Below, one piece after another: positions 37,021 through 47,085 of a stretch of DNA of 64,000 bases (positions are counted from its first letter, which is position 1; each line of letters opens with the position of its first letter). The position numbers and the translations under genes were made by a program. The notes below the pieces were generated by a model, which was not told the DNA's origin, did not search any database, and saw only the letters and a program-made list of their open reading frames with translations. Source of the stretch: Pseudoflavonifractor sp. An85 (GTDB lineage: Bacteria; Bacillota; Clostridia; Oscillospirales; Oscillospiraceae); NCBI RefSeq assembly GCF_002161235.1, contig NZ_NFHE01000010.1, positions 1 through 64,000 on the forward strand, written 5' to 3'.

Positions 37021-38595
37021 ATGAACCGAACTTTATTTTATAATGGCCCCATTCTCACCATGGAGTCCCCCGTGCCCACCGACGCTCTGTTGGTGGAAGA
37101 TGGGCGTATTGTCGCCCTGGGCGCGGATGCCCGGAATGCCACCGGGGCAACCAAAGTGGACTTGCAGGGGGACACCCTCATGCCCGCCTTTGTAGACCCC
37201 CACAGCCATTTATCTGCAGCGTCCAACAGCCTGCTGCAAGTCCCCCTGGGGGAGGTGTCCGACTTTGCCCAGCTGGAGAAGGCGGTGGCCGGATTCATCC
37301 GGGACAACCACATTCCTGCTGGGCAATGGGTGTTCGGTCAGGGCTACGACCACAACCACCTCACCGAGCACGCCCACCCCACGAAAGAACTGTTGGACAA
37401 GGCCGCTCCCAACAACCCGGTGGTCATCCAGCACGCCTCGGGCCACATGGGGGTATTCAACTCCGCCGCCCTTCACCAGCTCTTTCTCACCGGCAACACC
37501 CCTGACCCGGAAGGTGGCACCTTTGGCCGAAAAGATGGGGAACTCACCGGATACGCCGAGGAAAACGCCTTTGTCAACAACCTCCGCCGGGCCCCTATGC
37601 CCGGGTTTGACCAGCTGAAAGACGCCTTTGCCCGGGCCCAGCACACCTACGCCGCCCACGGCATCACCACCGCCCAGGAGGGCATGATGGCCGCCGAGCT
37701 GTTCCCCCTCTATCAGGGATTGGTGGCCCAAAACGCCCTGGTTTTGGACGTGGTGGGCTATCCCGGGGTGGCCGATCTCCACGCCGCCCGGATGGCCTTT
37801 CCGGACAGCGTAGGTGGTTACCACCACGGGCTACGGCTGGGTGGCGTGAAAATCTTTTTGGACGGCTCCCCTCAGGGGCGCACGGCGTGGCTGCGCACCC
37901 CCTACCAGGGAGAAACCGAATACCGGGGCTATCCCACCATGACGGACAAGCAAGTAGAGGAGGCCCTCACCCTGGCCGCAGAAGAAGGGGTGCAGATTCT
38001 GGCCCACTGCAACGGCGATGCCGCCGCCCAACAGTACCTGGATATGGGGGCCAAGGTCATGCAGAGCCACCCCAACCTCAAAGTGGTGCGGCCCGTCATC
38101 ATCCACGCCCAACTCCTTGGAGTGGATCAGCTGCCCCAGGCCAAGGCGCTGGGGTTCACCCCCTCCTTCTTTGTGGCCCATGTGTACCACTGGGGGGACA
38201 TCCACCTGCAAAACCTGGGGGCCAAGCGGGCCGCCGCCATCTCCCCCGCCAAGGCTGCCCTGGATTTGGGCATGCCCTTCACCTTCCACCAGGACACCCC
38301 CGTCATCCCCTGCGACATGTTGGAGACCGTGTGGTGTGCCGTCAACCGGGTGACCAAAAACGGGGTGCAGCTGGGCCCTGAGCAGCGGATTCCTGTCTAT
38401 GAGGCGTTGAAAGCGATCACCGTCCATGCCGCCTGGCAATACGGCGAGGAGAAGGAAAAAGGTTCTCTGGCCGTGGGCAAGCAGGCCAACCTGGTGCGGC
38501 TGTCCGCCAATCCCTTGGAGGTACGGCCTGAGGCTCTGCGGGAGATCTCTGTGGTGTCCACCTGGAAGCAAGGCGAGGTGCTGTACCAGGGGTAA
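37021..38595 (+). CDS. Amidohydrolase family 3 (YtcJ-like) metal-dependent hydrolase
   Basis: A 524-residue protein of the YtcJ-type amidohydrolase group (metal-dependent TIM barrel). The first metal motif is DPHSHL near residue 58-63. Further His residues occur in the usual barrel positions (HASGHMG, AHCNGD, HQDTPV). The N-terminal segment matches the small beta domain of the group. The true substrate is unknown; relatives act on amides and N-acyl compounds. It starts at 37021, after AAGGAGG by about 7 bases. It is transcribed divergently from alaS and stands upstream of LytTR system 3. Confidence 0.82.
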   Translation: MNRTLFYNGPILTMESPVPTDALLVEDGRIVALGADARNATGATKVDLQGDTLMPAFVDPHSHLSAASNSLLQVPLGEVSDFAQLEKAVAGFIRDNHIPAGQWVFGQGYDHNHLTEHAHPTKELLDKAAPNNPVVIQHASGHMGVFNSAALHQLFLTGNTPDPEGGTFGRKDGELTGYAEENAFVNNLRRAPMPGFDQLKDAFARAQHTYAAHGITTAQEGMMAAELFPLYQGLVAQNALVLDVVGYPGVADLHAARMAFPDSVGGYHHGLRLGGVKIFLDGSPQGRTAWLRTPYQGETEYRGYPTMTDKQVEEALTLAAEEGVQILAHCNGDAAAQQYLDMGAKVMQSHPNLKVVRPVIIHAQLLGVDQLPQAKALGFTPSFFVAHVYHWGDIHLQNLGAKRAAAISPAKAALDLGMPFTFHQDTPVIPCDMLETVWCAVNRVTKNGVQLGPEQRIPVYEALKAITVHAAWQYGEEKEKGSLAVGKQANLVRLSANPLEVRPEALREISVVSTWKQGEVLYQG

Positions 38596-38610
38596 GGGGA
38601 AGAATCCCCC

Positions 38611-38639
38611 TTTTCAACTGGGCTCCGTTCCGCTATAAT
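38611..38639 (+). promoter_or_regulatory. Promoter of LytTR/GHKL operon 3
   Basis: TTTTCA (38611-38616), a 17-base spacer and TATAAT (38634-38639). A second TATAAT lies at 38643-38648, so the exact -10 is uncertain. Confidence 0.5.
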
Positions 38640-38671
38640 CGGTATAATATGACATGAACGGGGGAGCAAGG

Positions 38672-39382
38672 ATGATCCGCATTGCCATTGTTGACGACGA
38701 TCCACTGTGGCTGGAACAGCTGCAAAACTATATCAAAACCTACGCCGACAGCTGCGGGCGGGAGTTTACGGTCCAAGTGTTCCCCGATGGTGAGGATTTG
38801 CTCCACCACTATCAGCCCAACTTCGACCTCATTTTTCTGGATGTGGAGATGGAATTTCTGGACGGCATGACCACCGCCAAGCTGATTCGGGAAACGGACC
38901 CCAATGTGGCCATTTTGTTTATCACCAACATGGCCCAATACGCCATCCGGGGCTATGAGGTGGATGCCATGGACTACCTGCTCAAGCCGGTGAGCTACAC
39001 CACTTTCGCCCAGCGCATGGGCCGGGCCTTGGGGCGGCTGAAAAGCCGGGAACAGCACTTTGTGGGGGTGGCCATCCGAGGCGGCACCATGAAGCTGGCG
39101 GTGGAGGACATCCTCTATGTGGAGAGCCAGGGGCATTCCCTCATCTACCACACCCGGGGCCGGGACTATGTCAGTTCCGGCACCATGGGCGAGGCGGAAA
39201 AGATGCTTCAGCAGCATGATTTTTCCCGGGCCAACAAGGGTTACCTCATCAACCTGGCCCATGTGGATGGAGTACAGGACCAGTGCGCTTTGGTGGATGG
39301 GGATATGCTGCCCATCAGCCGCGCCCGAAAAGGAGCCTTTCTGGAAGCTCTGACCCGCCATATTGGGGGTGGGCATCCGTGA
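38672..39382 (+). CDS. LytTR-family response regulator (system 3)
   Basis: A 236-residue regulator. The receiver has VDDD near residues 8-11 and Asp57 (IFLDVEMEF). The LytTR domain has DILYVESQGHSLIYH and SRANKGYLINLAHVDG. It is more distant from systems 1 and 2 than they are from each other. I chose the ATG at 38672, preceded by GGGGGAG; an in-frame ATG at 38654 lies upstream. The stop overlaps the kinase start by 4 bases (GTGA). Confidence 0.88.
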   Translation: MIRIAIVDDDPLWLEQLQNYIKTYADSCGREFTVQVFPDGEDLLHHYQPNFDLIFLDVEMEFLDGMTTAKLIRETDPNVAILFITNMAQYAIRGYEVDAMDYLLKPVSYTTFAQRMGRALGRLKSREQHFVGVAIRGGTMKLAVEDILYVESQGHSLIYHTRGRDYVSSGTMGEAEKMLQQHDFSRANKGYLINLAHVDGVQDQCALVDGDMLPISRARKGAFLEALTRHIGGGHP

Positions 39383-40683
39383 CGGATAACATTCCCCGCC
39401 TATTTACCGCCCTGGCCGAATGGCTGGCCTGCATGGTGTACATCGGGCAATACCAACACCGGTTCTCCGGCAAACGCCTGGGGGCAGTGGCGGTGGGCGG
39501 ACTGGTGGTGCAGGTGTTGTGGCTGGAGGTGACCAACCCCCTGCCCGTCCCCTTCTGGATTCCCGCCATGATGCTGGCCGTGGCGCTGATGTTCCTGCTC
39601 ATCTATCTGTGCTGTACCCTGGACCCCATCAGCGCCGGGTACTGCGCCATACGGGCCTTTGTGCTGGCGGAGTTCGCCGCATCCTTGGAATGGCAAATTG
39701 ACTACTTTATCAGCTGGTACATCCCCCGTCACTGGCTATTGTCCTGTGGAATCATGGCGGTGGTGTACGGGGCCGTGTTCACTCTGATGTATCACATCGA
39801 GCGCCGCGCCAACCAGGGCTTCCGCACCCTGAACATCCGGCCTGGAGAATTTATCTCCAGCGCTGTCATGGGCCTGGCGGCCTTTTTTATCAGCAACTTG
39901 AGTTTCGTCTCTTCCAACACCCCCTTCAGCAGCTTGTACGTCCGAGATATCTACAACGTGCGTACTCTGGTGGGGCTGGCTGGCGTGGTGATTCTCTACG
40001 CCTACCATGTGCAGCGGTGCCGGCTGTACACCACCCGGGAGTTGGATTCCATCAAGAACATCCTGCAAAACCAGTATGTGCAGTATCGGCAGTCCCGGGA
40101 GAGCATTGAGCTGATCAACCGCAAGTATCACGACCTCAAACATCAGATTGCCATACTGCGTGCGGAAGAAAATCCCCAGCAGCGCGCGGCGTTTTTGGAC
40201 AAGATGGAGGCAGAAATTCAGCACTATGAGGCCCAGAACAAGACGGGAAACCCGGTGTTGGATACGGTGCTCACGGGAAAGAGCCTGTACTGTGCCAAGC
40301 ACCAGATCAAGCTCACCTGTGTGGCCGATGGCACTGCCCTGGACTTTATGGATGTCACCGACATCTGCACCATCTTCGGCAACCTCCTGGACAACGCCAT
40401 TGAGTATGAATTGACCATCCCCGACAAGGAACAGCGGCTCATTCACTTGGAAGTGTCCACCAAGAAGGGCTTTTTGCTCATCCGGTGCGAAAACTACTTC
40501 CAAGGCACGCTCATCTGCCAGGATGGCCTGCCCCGCACCACCAAGCAGGACACCGACTACCACGGCTATGGCCTGAAAAGCATCCGCTACACGGCCAGGA
40601 AGTACGGCGGCAACCTGACCGTAGACGGAGACAATGGATGGTTTGTGGCCACTCTGTTGGTGCCGTTGCCGCCATCAAAATGA
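39379..40683 (+). CDS. GHKL sensor histidine kinase (system 3)
   Basis: A 434-residue membrane kinase. About residues 1-210 have six hydrophobic segments. The H-box is KYHDLKHQIAIL (His251), with N-box NLLDNAIEYE and G-box HGYGLKSIRYTARKYGG. The start is the GTG at 39379, overlapping the response-regulator stop by 4 bases with GGGGGTGGG just upstream. The signal sensed is unknown; the adjacent GH3 operon (from 40904) is a candidate target. Confidence 0.85.
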   Translation: MTDNIPRLFTALAEWLACMVYIGQYQHRFSGKRLGAVAVGGLVVQVLWLEVTNPLPVPFWIPAMMLAVALMFLLIYLCCTLDPISAGYCAIRAFVLAEFAASLEWQIDYFISWYIPRHWLLSCGIMAVVYGAVFTLMYHIERRANQGFRTLNIRPGEFISSAVMGLAAFFISNLSFVSSNTPFSSLYVRDIYNVRTLVGLAGVVILYAYHVQRCRLYTTRELDSIKNILQNQYVQYRQSRESIELINRKYHDLKHQIAILRAEENPQQRAAFLDKMEAEIQHYEAQNKTGNPVLDTVLTGKSLYCAKHQIKLTCVADGTALDFMDVTDICTIFGNLLDNAIEYELTIPDKEQRLIHLEVSTKKGFLLIRCENYFQGTLICQDGLPRTTKQDTDYHGYGLKSIRYTARKYGGNLTVDGDNGWFVATLLVPLPPSK

Positions 40684-40696
40684 ATAGGATCTGATA

Positions 40697-40752
40697 CACC
40701 CCCCTCCCCCGGTTTTGACATTATGCCCGAAGCCGGAGGAGGGGGGTTGTGC
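40697..40752 (+). terminator. Hairpin after LytTR/GHKL operon 3
   Basis: A C-rich arm (ACCCCCCTCC...) near 40697-40712 pairs with GGAGGAGGGGGG near 40735-40747. There is no T-run, so termination is only possible. Confidence 0.45.
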
Positions 40753-40903
40753 ATATTTACCAATCCCACGCGCAGTTCAGGCGAAAAAGTAACCGTTTGT
40801 GCATTCACCTCCAATTTGTAAAGTTATTGTGTAGAATGGGAGTCACTAACTGGTATCTTCGTTTCAAGCCTCATTTCAATCTACCATGTAAGGAGGTTTT
40901 CCC

Positions 40904-43324
40904 TTGAAACACCAAGACATTCTGGACAAGCTGACCCTGGTACAGAAAGTGGCTCTGCTCTCCGGCCGGGATGTGTGGAGCACCTACCCCATGGACCACG
41001 CAGGGTTGCCCTCCATGGTGCTCTCCGACGGCCCCCACGGGGTGCGCCGCCAGCTGGGCGAAGGAGACCATTTGGGCCTCAACGCCAGTCAGCCCGCCAC
41101 CTGTTTCCCCACCGCTGCCGGTATGGCCAACAGCTGGGATGAAGAGCTGGCCTATCAGGCGGGCCTCACCATCGGGGAAGAGGCCTCCTGCCTGGGTGTC
41201 AACGTGCTGCTGGGTCCTGGGCTGAACATCAAGCGTTCCCCTCTGGGCGGGCGCAACTTTGAATACTACTCCGAGGACCCCTACCTGTCCGGCAAAATGG
41301 CCGCCAGCTTCATCCGAGGCGCACAGGAAAACGGCATTTCCGCCTGTCCCAAGCACTTTGCCGCCAACAGCCAGGAGCACCTGCGCATGACCAACGACAG
41401 CGTGGTGGACGAGCGCACCCTGCGTGAGCTATACCTCACCGGCTTTGAGATCGCTGTCCAGGAGGGTCACCCCCGCTCCATCATGTCCTCCTACAACCGG
41501 GTCAACGGCGAGTACGCCAACGACAGCAAAAAACTGCTCACCGACATTCTCCGCCAGGAGTGGGGCTTTGACGGCTTTGTGGTCACCGACTGGGGTGGCT
41601 CCAACGACCATGTGGAAGGCGTGAAGGCGGGCAGCAATCTGGAAATGCCCGGCACCGGCGGCGACAGCGACCGGGAGATCTTCGCCGCCCTCCAGGATGG
41701 CCGCATCGACGAGGCCACCATTGACCAGCGGGTGGACGAGCTCATCGACGTAATTCTGGCCACCCACGCCGCCACCGCCCAGAGCAACAAGCAGTTTGAC
41801 CAGGCCGCCCACCATCAGGTGGCCCGCATCACCGCATTGGAAACCGCTGTCCTACTGAAAAACGAGGGCAACATCCTGCCCCTGGCACCCGGCACCCGGG
41901 TGGCAGTGCTGGGCGACCTGGCTATTACGCCCCGGTATCAAGGCGCCGGCTCCTCGGTGGTCAATCCCACCAAACTGGACACCCCGCTGGACGCGCTGCA
42001 AAACAGTGAGTTAAACCTCATTGGCCACGCCCAGGGCTATCTCCGCTCGGACAAGGAGGATGCCAGTCTGCTCCAGGCCGCCGTACAGCTGGCGCAAGAG
42101 GCGGACGTGGTGCTGCTCTATCTGGGACTGCCGGAAATTTTCGAAAGCGAGGGCATGGATCGCACTCATATGCGCCTTCCCCACAACCAGATTGCCCTGG
42201 TAGATGCTGTGTCCCAGGTCAACCCCAACATTGTGGTGGTATTGGCCGGCGGCTCTCCCGTGGAGCTGCCCTTCCTGGATGCGTGTAAAGCCCTCATCCA
42301 CGGCTACCTGGGCGGCCAGGCTGGGGCTGGAGCCATGGCAGACCTGCTGTGCGGCAAGGTCAGCCCCTCGGGCAAACTGGCGGAGAGCTATCCCATCCGC
42401 TACGAAGACACCCCCAACCATCGCTACTTTCCCGGCCAAGAGGCCACCTCGGAATACCGGGAATCTCTCTTTGTGGGCTATCGCTACTATCAGACCGTGG
42501 GCAAAAAAGTGGCCTTCCCCTTCGGCTTTGGCCTGAGCTACACCACCTTTGCCTATACGGACCTCACCGTCACCCAGAAGAAAGCCACCTTCACCCTCAC
42601 CAACACCGGAACGGTGGCTGGCAGTGAAATCGCCCAGTTGTACATCTCCTGGCCCAACAGCCAGATTTTCCACCCCATCCGGGAGCTGAAAGGCTTTGCC
42701 AAGGTGCATCTCCAGCCCGGCGAGAGCAAGAGCGTCACCATCCCCCTGGACGACAAGGCCTTCCGTTACTTCAACGTGAAAACCAACCGATGGGAGGTGG
42801 AGGGCGGCACCTGCCAGATTCAGATTGGCGCCAGCGTGGAGGACATCCGTCTCACCGCTGCCCTGGAGGTTCTGGGCACCCACGCCCCCCTGCCCTATGA
42901 CAAGGACACCTTTGCCTCCTATTTCTCCGGTCAGGTGGAGAACATCTCTCAGGAGCAGTTCGAGGCCCTGTTGGGCCGCCCGGTGCCCCCTGCCCGGTGG
43001 GATCGCAACGCCCCCCTGAATTTCAACGACAGCCTCATGCAGATGGAGTACGCCCGCTCTCCCCTGGCCCGCCTGGGCTACAACATCTTGAGGAAAATGC
43101 AAAAGAAGGCAGAGGCCAAGGGAGAACCCAACCTCAACGTGCTGTTCATCTACAACATGCCCTTCCGTGGTCTGGCCCGCATGACGGGCGGCATGCTGTC
43201 CACGGACATGGCTCGGGCCATCCAGTGTATGGCCAACGGCCACTTCTTTGGTGGAGCCAGACGACTCATCTCCGCCCACTTTGCCAACCGGAAAGCCCTA
43301 AAGGAGAGGAGTAAACAGCTGTGA
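40904..43324 (+). CDS. Glycoside hydrolase family 3 (beta-glucosidase type)
   Basis: An 806-residue GH3 enzyme likely to release terminal beta-linked glucose (or a related sugar) from oligosaccharides. The order is the common one: a catalytic barrel (LSDGPHGVR, then nucleophile Asp229 in VTDWGGSNDH), the alpha/beta sandwich domain, an FN3-like domain, and about 130 extra C-terminal residues with a basic stretch. No signal peptide is seen, so it is probably cytoplasmic or loosely membrane-associated. The start is the TTG at 40904, following AGGAGG by 8 bases. It overlaps the next gene by 4 bases. LytTR system 3 lies upstream. Confidence 0.9.
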   Translation: MKHQDILDKLTLVQKVALLSGRDVWSTYPMDHAGLPSMVLSDGPHGVRRQLGEGDHLGLNASQPATCFPTAAGMANSWDEELAYQAGLTIGEEASCLGVNVLLGPGLNIKRSPLGGRNFEYYSEDPYLSGKMAASFIRGAQENGISACPKHFAANSQEHLRMTNDSVVDERTLRELYLTGFEIAVQEGHPRSIMSSYNRVNGEYANDSKKLLTDILRQEWGFDGFVVTDWGGSNDHVEGVKAGSNLEMPGTGGDSDREIFAALQDGRIDEATIDQRVDELIDVILATHAATAQSNKQFDQAAHHQVARITALETAVLLKNEGNILPLAPGTRVAVLGDLAITPRYQGAGSSVVNPTKLDTPLDALQNSELNLIGHAQGYLRSDKEDASLLQAAVQLAQEADVVLLYLGLPEIFESEGMDRTHMRLPHNQIALVDAVSQVNPNIVVVLAGGSPVELPFLDACKALIHGYLGGQAGAGAMADLLCGKVSPSGKLAESYPIRYEDTPNHRYFPGQEATSEYRESLFVGYRYYQTVGKKVAFPFGFGLSYTTFAYTDLTVTQKKATFTLTNTGTVAGSEIAQLYISWPNSQIFHPIRELKGFAKVHLQPGESKSVTIPLDDKAFRYFNVKTNRWEVEGGTCQIQIGASVEDIRLTAALEVLGTHAPLPYDKDTFASYFSGQVENISQEQFEALLGRPVPPARWDRNAPLNFNDSLMQMEYARSPLARLGYNILRKMQKKAEAKGEPNLNVLFIYNMPFRGLARMTGGMLSTDMARAIQCMANGHFFGGARRLISAHFANRKALKERSKQL

Positions 43325-43875
43325 ATATCTGGACTAACTTTGCACAAAAACACCCGGCTGCTGCCAAATGGATTCGGGAAGGTGGGCTGTTCGTCATCGT
43401 CAGCAACCTGATTACCGTTTTCAAGTACTTCCTGTTGCAATTTCTCCCCGCTGCCTTTTCAGGGCTGCCTCTGGTGGACTTTGGCTGGCCCGGCATCCCC
43501 ATCACCCTGTTTGGAGAGACCTTTCAGTGGAACATCCTGGGCTATGACGCCGCCCACGGCGGCCTGCCCTACTTCTGCGCCTACATGATCGCCATGTTTG
43601 TGGGTGAGTGCATCAACTTCCCCCTCCAACGCAACGTGGTGTTCCGCAGCAAAGGCAACGTCTTTTATCAGGCCCTGTGGTATCTTCTGGCCTTCTGCAT
43701 CGTCACCTGCATCGTCAACTCCATCAACTGCGTGTGGGTGGCAGTGGCCGGGTTGTTTGTCCCCGACTTCATCTACAACATCGGCACCACCCTTCTCAAC
43801 GGCGGCATTTCCATGGTCATCTTCTTCTTTGTCAACAAGGTCATCTTCCCTGAGGGAGCGGCCAAGGAAGCATGA
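43321..43875 (+). CDS. GtrA-like small membrane protein
   Basis: A 184-residue protein with four likely membrane segments. INFPLQRNVVFRS resembles the GtrA-family loop that precedes the third helix, and the last helix ends in FFVNKVIFPEG. GtrA proteins are thought to help move lipid-linked sugars. It starts at a GTG overlapping the GH3 stop (GTGA) with GAGGAG about 10 bases upstream, so it is translationally coupled to the GH3 gene. The link between the two proteins' work is unknown. Confidence 0.65.
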   Translation: MNIWTNFAQKHPAAAKWIREGGLFVIVSNLITVFKYFLLQFLPAAFSGLPLVDFGWPGIPITLFGETFQWNILGYDAAHGGLPYFCAYMIAMFVGECINFPLQRNVVFRSKGNVFYQALWYLLAFCIVTCIVNSINCVWVAVAGLFVPDFIYNIGTTLLNGGISMVIFFFVNKVIFPEGAAKEA

Positions 43876-43973
43876 TAGAATGCGGCCAGCACTCTGAACA
43901 TTTGGTTTTAAAAACTTGATATCACATTCAAAGCTATGTTTGATCGTTAATTTACTTTTAGGAGGAATGAAAC

Positions 43974-46832
43974 ATGTTAAAAAAGCTAAGAATGAGGCCC
44001 ATTCTCAGCGCAATCTCCCTTTTGCTAGTAGTGGCGATTGTTGCAGGCAATGTCGTAATCAACCGATTTTCTTATGTCATCAATCAGGCATTAGCCGGAG
44101 ACACCACCGACTATGGCAGTGCCAGTGCAGAGCTGCAAGAGGGCGATGAAATTGTCCAGGCCCTGGGCGAAGAGAGCATGGTACTGCTGAAAAACGAGGA
44201 CAATTTTCTTCCCATTGACAAGGAGACAAAGGTCAATCTCTTTGGCTGGGCTTCCACGGATCAGGGCTTTCTGTTGGTGGGCGGCGGATCCGGAGGTACC
44301 GTCATTGCCGCACAGAACAAAGTTACTCTGACTTCGGCTTTTGACCAGGAAGGGCTTGCATATAACAAGGAACTTCTGGATGCCTACAGTGCAGTCAGTT
44401 CGGCCGATGCAGACGTTAACAGCAATTCTCCTGACTCTATGGCTGCACTTGCCAATCCCGACGCATCTTTTTATACGGAGGATAGAATGCAGCAAGCCAA
44501 GGAGTTCTCTGATACGGCTATTGTTGTACTCAGCCGCTTCTCTGGCGAAAACGCAAGCCAGACCGAGCTGATTGATATCGGCACCTATTCCAACGGAACA
44601 TTTCTTGAGCTGACTGAAAATGAAAAGGCTATGTTTGATGCGTTGGAAGAGAATGATTTTAATGTCATTGTGCTCTTCAATACCACAAACAATATGGAAA
44701 TGGGCTTTTTGGAGGAGTATGACTGTGTAAAGGCCGCTCTCTACGTAGGTCTTCCTGGTCAGTCCGGCGCCCTTGCCATTCCCAGAATCCTCTGTGGTGA
44801 CGTCAATCCCTCCGGCAGAACGGCGGACACGCTGGCTTATGACTACCAGACCAATAATCCTACCTATGTAAATGGTCGATATGTGGATAACAGCATGGTA
44901 TATCAAGAGGGCATCTATGTCGGCTATAAGTGGTACGAGACGGCCGATGAAGAGGGCTTCTTCGACAGCGTATCCAATGACTACGGAACGGGCTATGACG
45001 CTGTGGTCCAGTACCCCTTTGGCTATGGTCTGTCCTATACCGACTTTGAATGGGAGGCCAAGACCTCTTGGTCGGCCTCTGAGGATATGTCTGCAACCGG
45101 TAAATATACCGTTGAGGTAACGGTACACAATACCGGTGACAAGGCCGGTAAGGATGTGGTTGAGCTCTACAGTACGCCCCCTTATACCCAGGGCGGCATT
45201 GAGATGGCTTCCGTCAATCTGCTTGCCTTTGCCAAGACGGATCTGCTCCAGCCCGGCGAGAGCCAGACCGTAACCCTGACCTTTGATGCCTATGATCTTG
45301 CCTCGTATGACTACAATGACGCCAACGGCAATCAGTTCTCTGGATACGAAACGGTTCCGGGTGACTACGAGATTCGCCTGATGAAGAACTCCCATACCAA
45401 TGGGGCCATGGTAGAAAACGGCGAGAGCTCCTTCCTTCTCCATTCTCCCGGCATTACCTTCCCCCAGGACCCTGACACCAATGCTGAGGTGAGCAATCTG
45501 TTCACTGGCGACACCGCCTATGCAGGCACCCCCATTGATGGATCTACCATGATTGAGGGCGGCGTGGACTATCTCTCCAGAGCCGATGGGTTTGCCAACT
45601 ACCCCACCACCACCGCAGGTGCTCCCAGCAGCCAGGTCGATGAAATCGGTGTTTACGAATACGACGGCTACGACAATGCCGATGTTTCCGATATTCAGTA
45701 TGGCGTTGACTCCGGAATGTATCTGGTTGTTGTTGAAAATGAAGACGGCTCCACGCAGCGAGCCACCCTCGACCAGCTGCAGGGAACCGATACAAGCGGA
45801 GGCAAGCTGGTCATTAACGAGGAACTCATGGAAACGCTCTCCGATTACGACGCAGAAGAGTGGGACGCATTCCTGGACCAGCTGACCGAGCAGGAAGTCA
45901 AGGATCTGATTGGCAAAGGTGGCTTTAAAAACGAAGCCGCTGACAGCGTGGGCAAACCCCTGTGTACCGACCGTGACGGCCCTGCCGGATTCAATATGGG
46001 CGTTACCAATCCCAATACCGAGACCAAGTGGACTGGCTTCCCCACCGAATCTCTGATCGGCTGCTGCTGGAACCCCTCCCTCACCTACAGTATGGGCGTT
46101 GCCCAGGGCAAAGTGGCCTCTGCAACGGGACTGCAGGGATGGTATGCACCGGGTGTCAATCTGCATCGCTCCGTGTATAACACCCGTAACTATGAATACT
46201 TCAGTGAGGATGCGGTGCTGACGGGCAAGCTGGCAGCATCTATCGTACAGGGCGCTAAGGAAAACAACCTCTATTGCTATGTCAAGCACTTTGCGGTCAG
46301 CGAAGCCGGTGCAAACCCCAACGACAAGAACACCTGGCTCACCGAGCAGGCCCTGCGGGAAACCTATCTGAAGCCCTTTGAAATGTGCGTCAAGGACGGC
46401 GGGGCAAACGGCATTATGAGTGCATTCAATCGCGTGGGTGCAGTATGGGCCGGTGCCAACCATGCCCTCATCACCGATTTGCTCCGTGGCGAATGGGGCT
46501 TCCATGGTACCGTGATCACAGACTGGTATCAGCCCTACTATATGGATTACACCCGGGGTCTTAAGGCTGGCAATAACCTGTGGCTCGATGGTACCTTTGA
46601 CCGGGCAGCCGAGATTGACCTCTCGGATGCAGGAACGGCTTACAGCGCTCGCCAGGCCGTAAAGAATATCCTGTATACCTATGTCGTAACCACGACTGCG
46701 GTGTCCATCACCGATGTGCCCCAGTCTACTCTTTTCATTGCACTGTGGGTCGGTATCAATGTGATTCTTGTTGCCGGTTTGGGCACATGCGTATTCTTTA
46801 TTGCCAAGCCTTCTAAGAAAAAGAAAAAATGA
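43974..46832 (+). CDS. Membrane-anchored GH3 with reversed domain order
   Basis: A 952-residue GH3 enzyme. A membrane segment (about 10-30) is followed by the GH3 sandwich domain (ESMVLLKNEDNFLPI near 65-80), then an FN3-like domain, and only then the catalytic barrel (about 630-890), with nucleophile Asp850 in VITDWYQ. A second membrane helix lies near 915-935, ending in a Lys-rich tail. Reversed-order GH3 enzymes are known from rumen bacteria. The two anchors suggest that the catalytic part is held outside the membrane. Its codons end in A or T more often than those of the neighbouring GH3 gene, consistent with separate origin. The start has GGAGG. Confidence 0.88.
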   Translation: MLKKLRMRPILSAISLLLVVAIVAGNVVINRFSYVINQALAGDTTDYGSASAELQEGDEIVQALGEESMVLLKNEDNFLPIDKETKVNLFGWASTDQGFLLVGGGSGGTVIAAQNKVTLTSAFDQEGLAYNKELLDAYSAVSSADADVNSNSPDSMAALANPDASFYTEDRMQQAKEFSDTAIVVLSRFSGENASQTELIDIGTYSNGTFLELTENEKAMFDALEENDFNVIVLFNTTNNMEMGFLEEYDCVKAALYVGLPGQSGALAIPRILCGDVNPSGRTADTLAYDYQTNNPTYVNGRYVDNSMVYQEGIYVGYKWYETADEEGFFDSVSNDYGTGYDAVVQYPFGYGLSYTDFEWEAKTSWSASEDMSATGKYTVEVTVHNTGDKAGKDVVELYSTPPYTQGGIEMASVNLLAFAKTDLLQPGESQTVTLTFDAYDLASYDYNDANGNQFSGYETVPGDYEIRLMKNSHTNGAMVENGESSFLLHSPGITFPQDPDTNAEVSNLFTGDTAYAGTPIDGSTMIEGGVDYLSRADGFANYPTTTAGAPSSQVDEIGVYEYDGYDNADVSDIQYGVDSGMYLVVVENEDGSTQRATLDQLQGTDTSGGKLVINEELMETLSDYDAEEWDAFLDQLTEQEVKDLIGKGGFKNEAADSVGKPLCTDRDGPAGFNMGVTNPNTETKWTGFPTESLIGCCWNPSLTYSMGVAQGKVASATGLQGWYAPGVNLHRSVYNTRNYEYFSEDAVLTGKLAASIVQGAKENNLYCYVKHFAVSEAGANPNDKNTWLTEQALRETYLKPFEMCVKDGGANGIMSAFNRVGAVWAGANHALITDLLRGEWGFHGTVITDWYQPYYMDYTRGLKAGNNLWLDGTFDRAAEIDLSDAGTAYSARQAVKNILYTYVVTTTAVSITDVPQSTLFIALWVGINVILVAGLGTCVFFIAKPSKKKKK

Positions 46833-46894
46833 TGTTCAGGGACAGGTGAAAATATCCCTCTGTGCATCCAAAAGGGCTGAAAAACACAGCTGCT

Positions 46895-46936
46895 GAAAAA
46901 CAGGAGTCCACCAAAAGGGTGGACTCCTGTTTTTCT
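46895..46936 (+). terminator. Terminator of the reversed GH3 gene
   Basis: A 17-bp perfect stem (AAAAACAGGAGTCCACC at 46896-46912 with its complement at 46919-46935) with a T-run. Confidence 0.9.
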
Positions 46937-47085
46937 AAAAAGTATGACCTCCCACTGAGCTCTCTGGTCCAGGGGCACAGGCCACGACCAGCCTGTGAAA
47001 TTTTTTCTCCTTGGGTGAATGGATTTCCCTCCCCCGTTCGTATTACAAGTGAAACCGGAAAAACAACAGACATGGAGGAATGATT

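Noticed and set aside
40789-40804. Weak cre-like sequence upstream of the GH3 gene
   Set aside because: Three key positions of the cre consensus mismatch.
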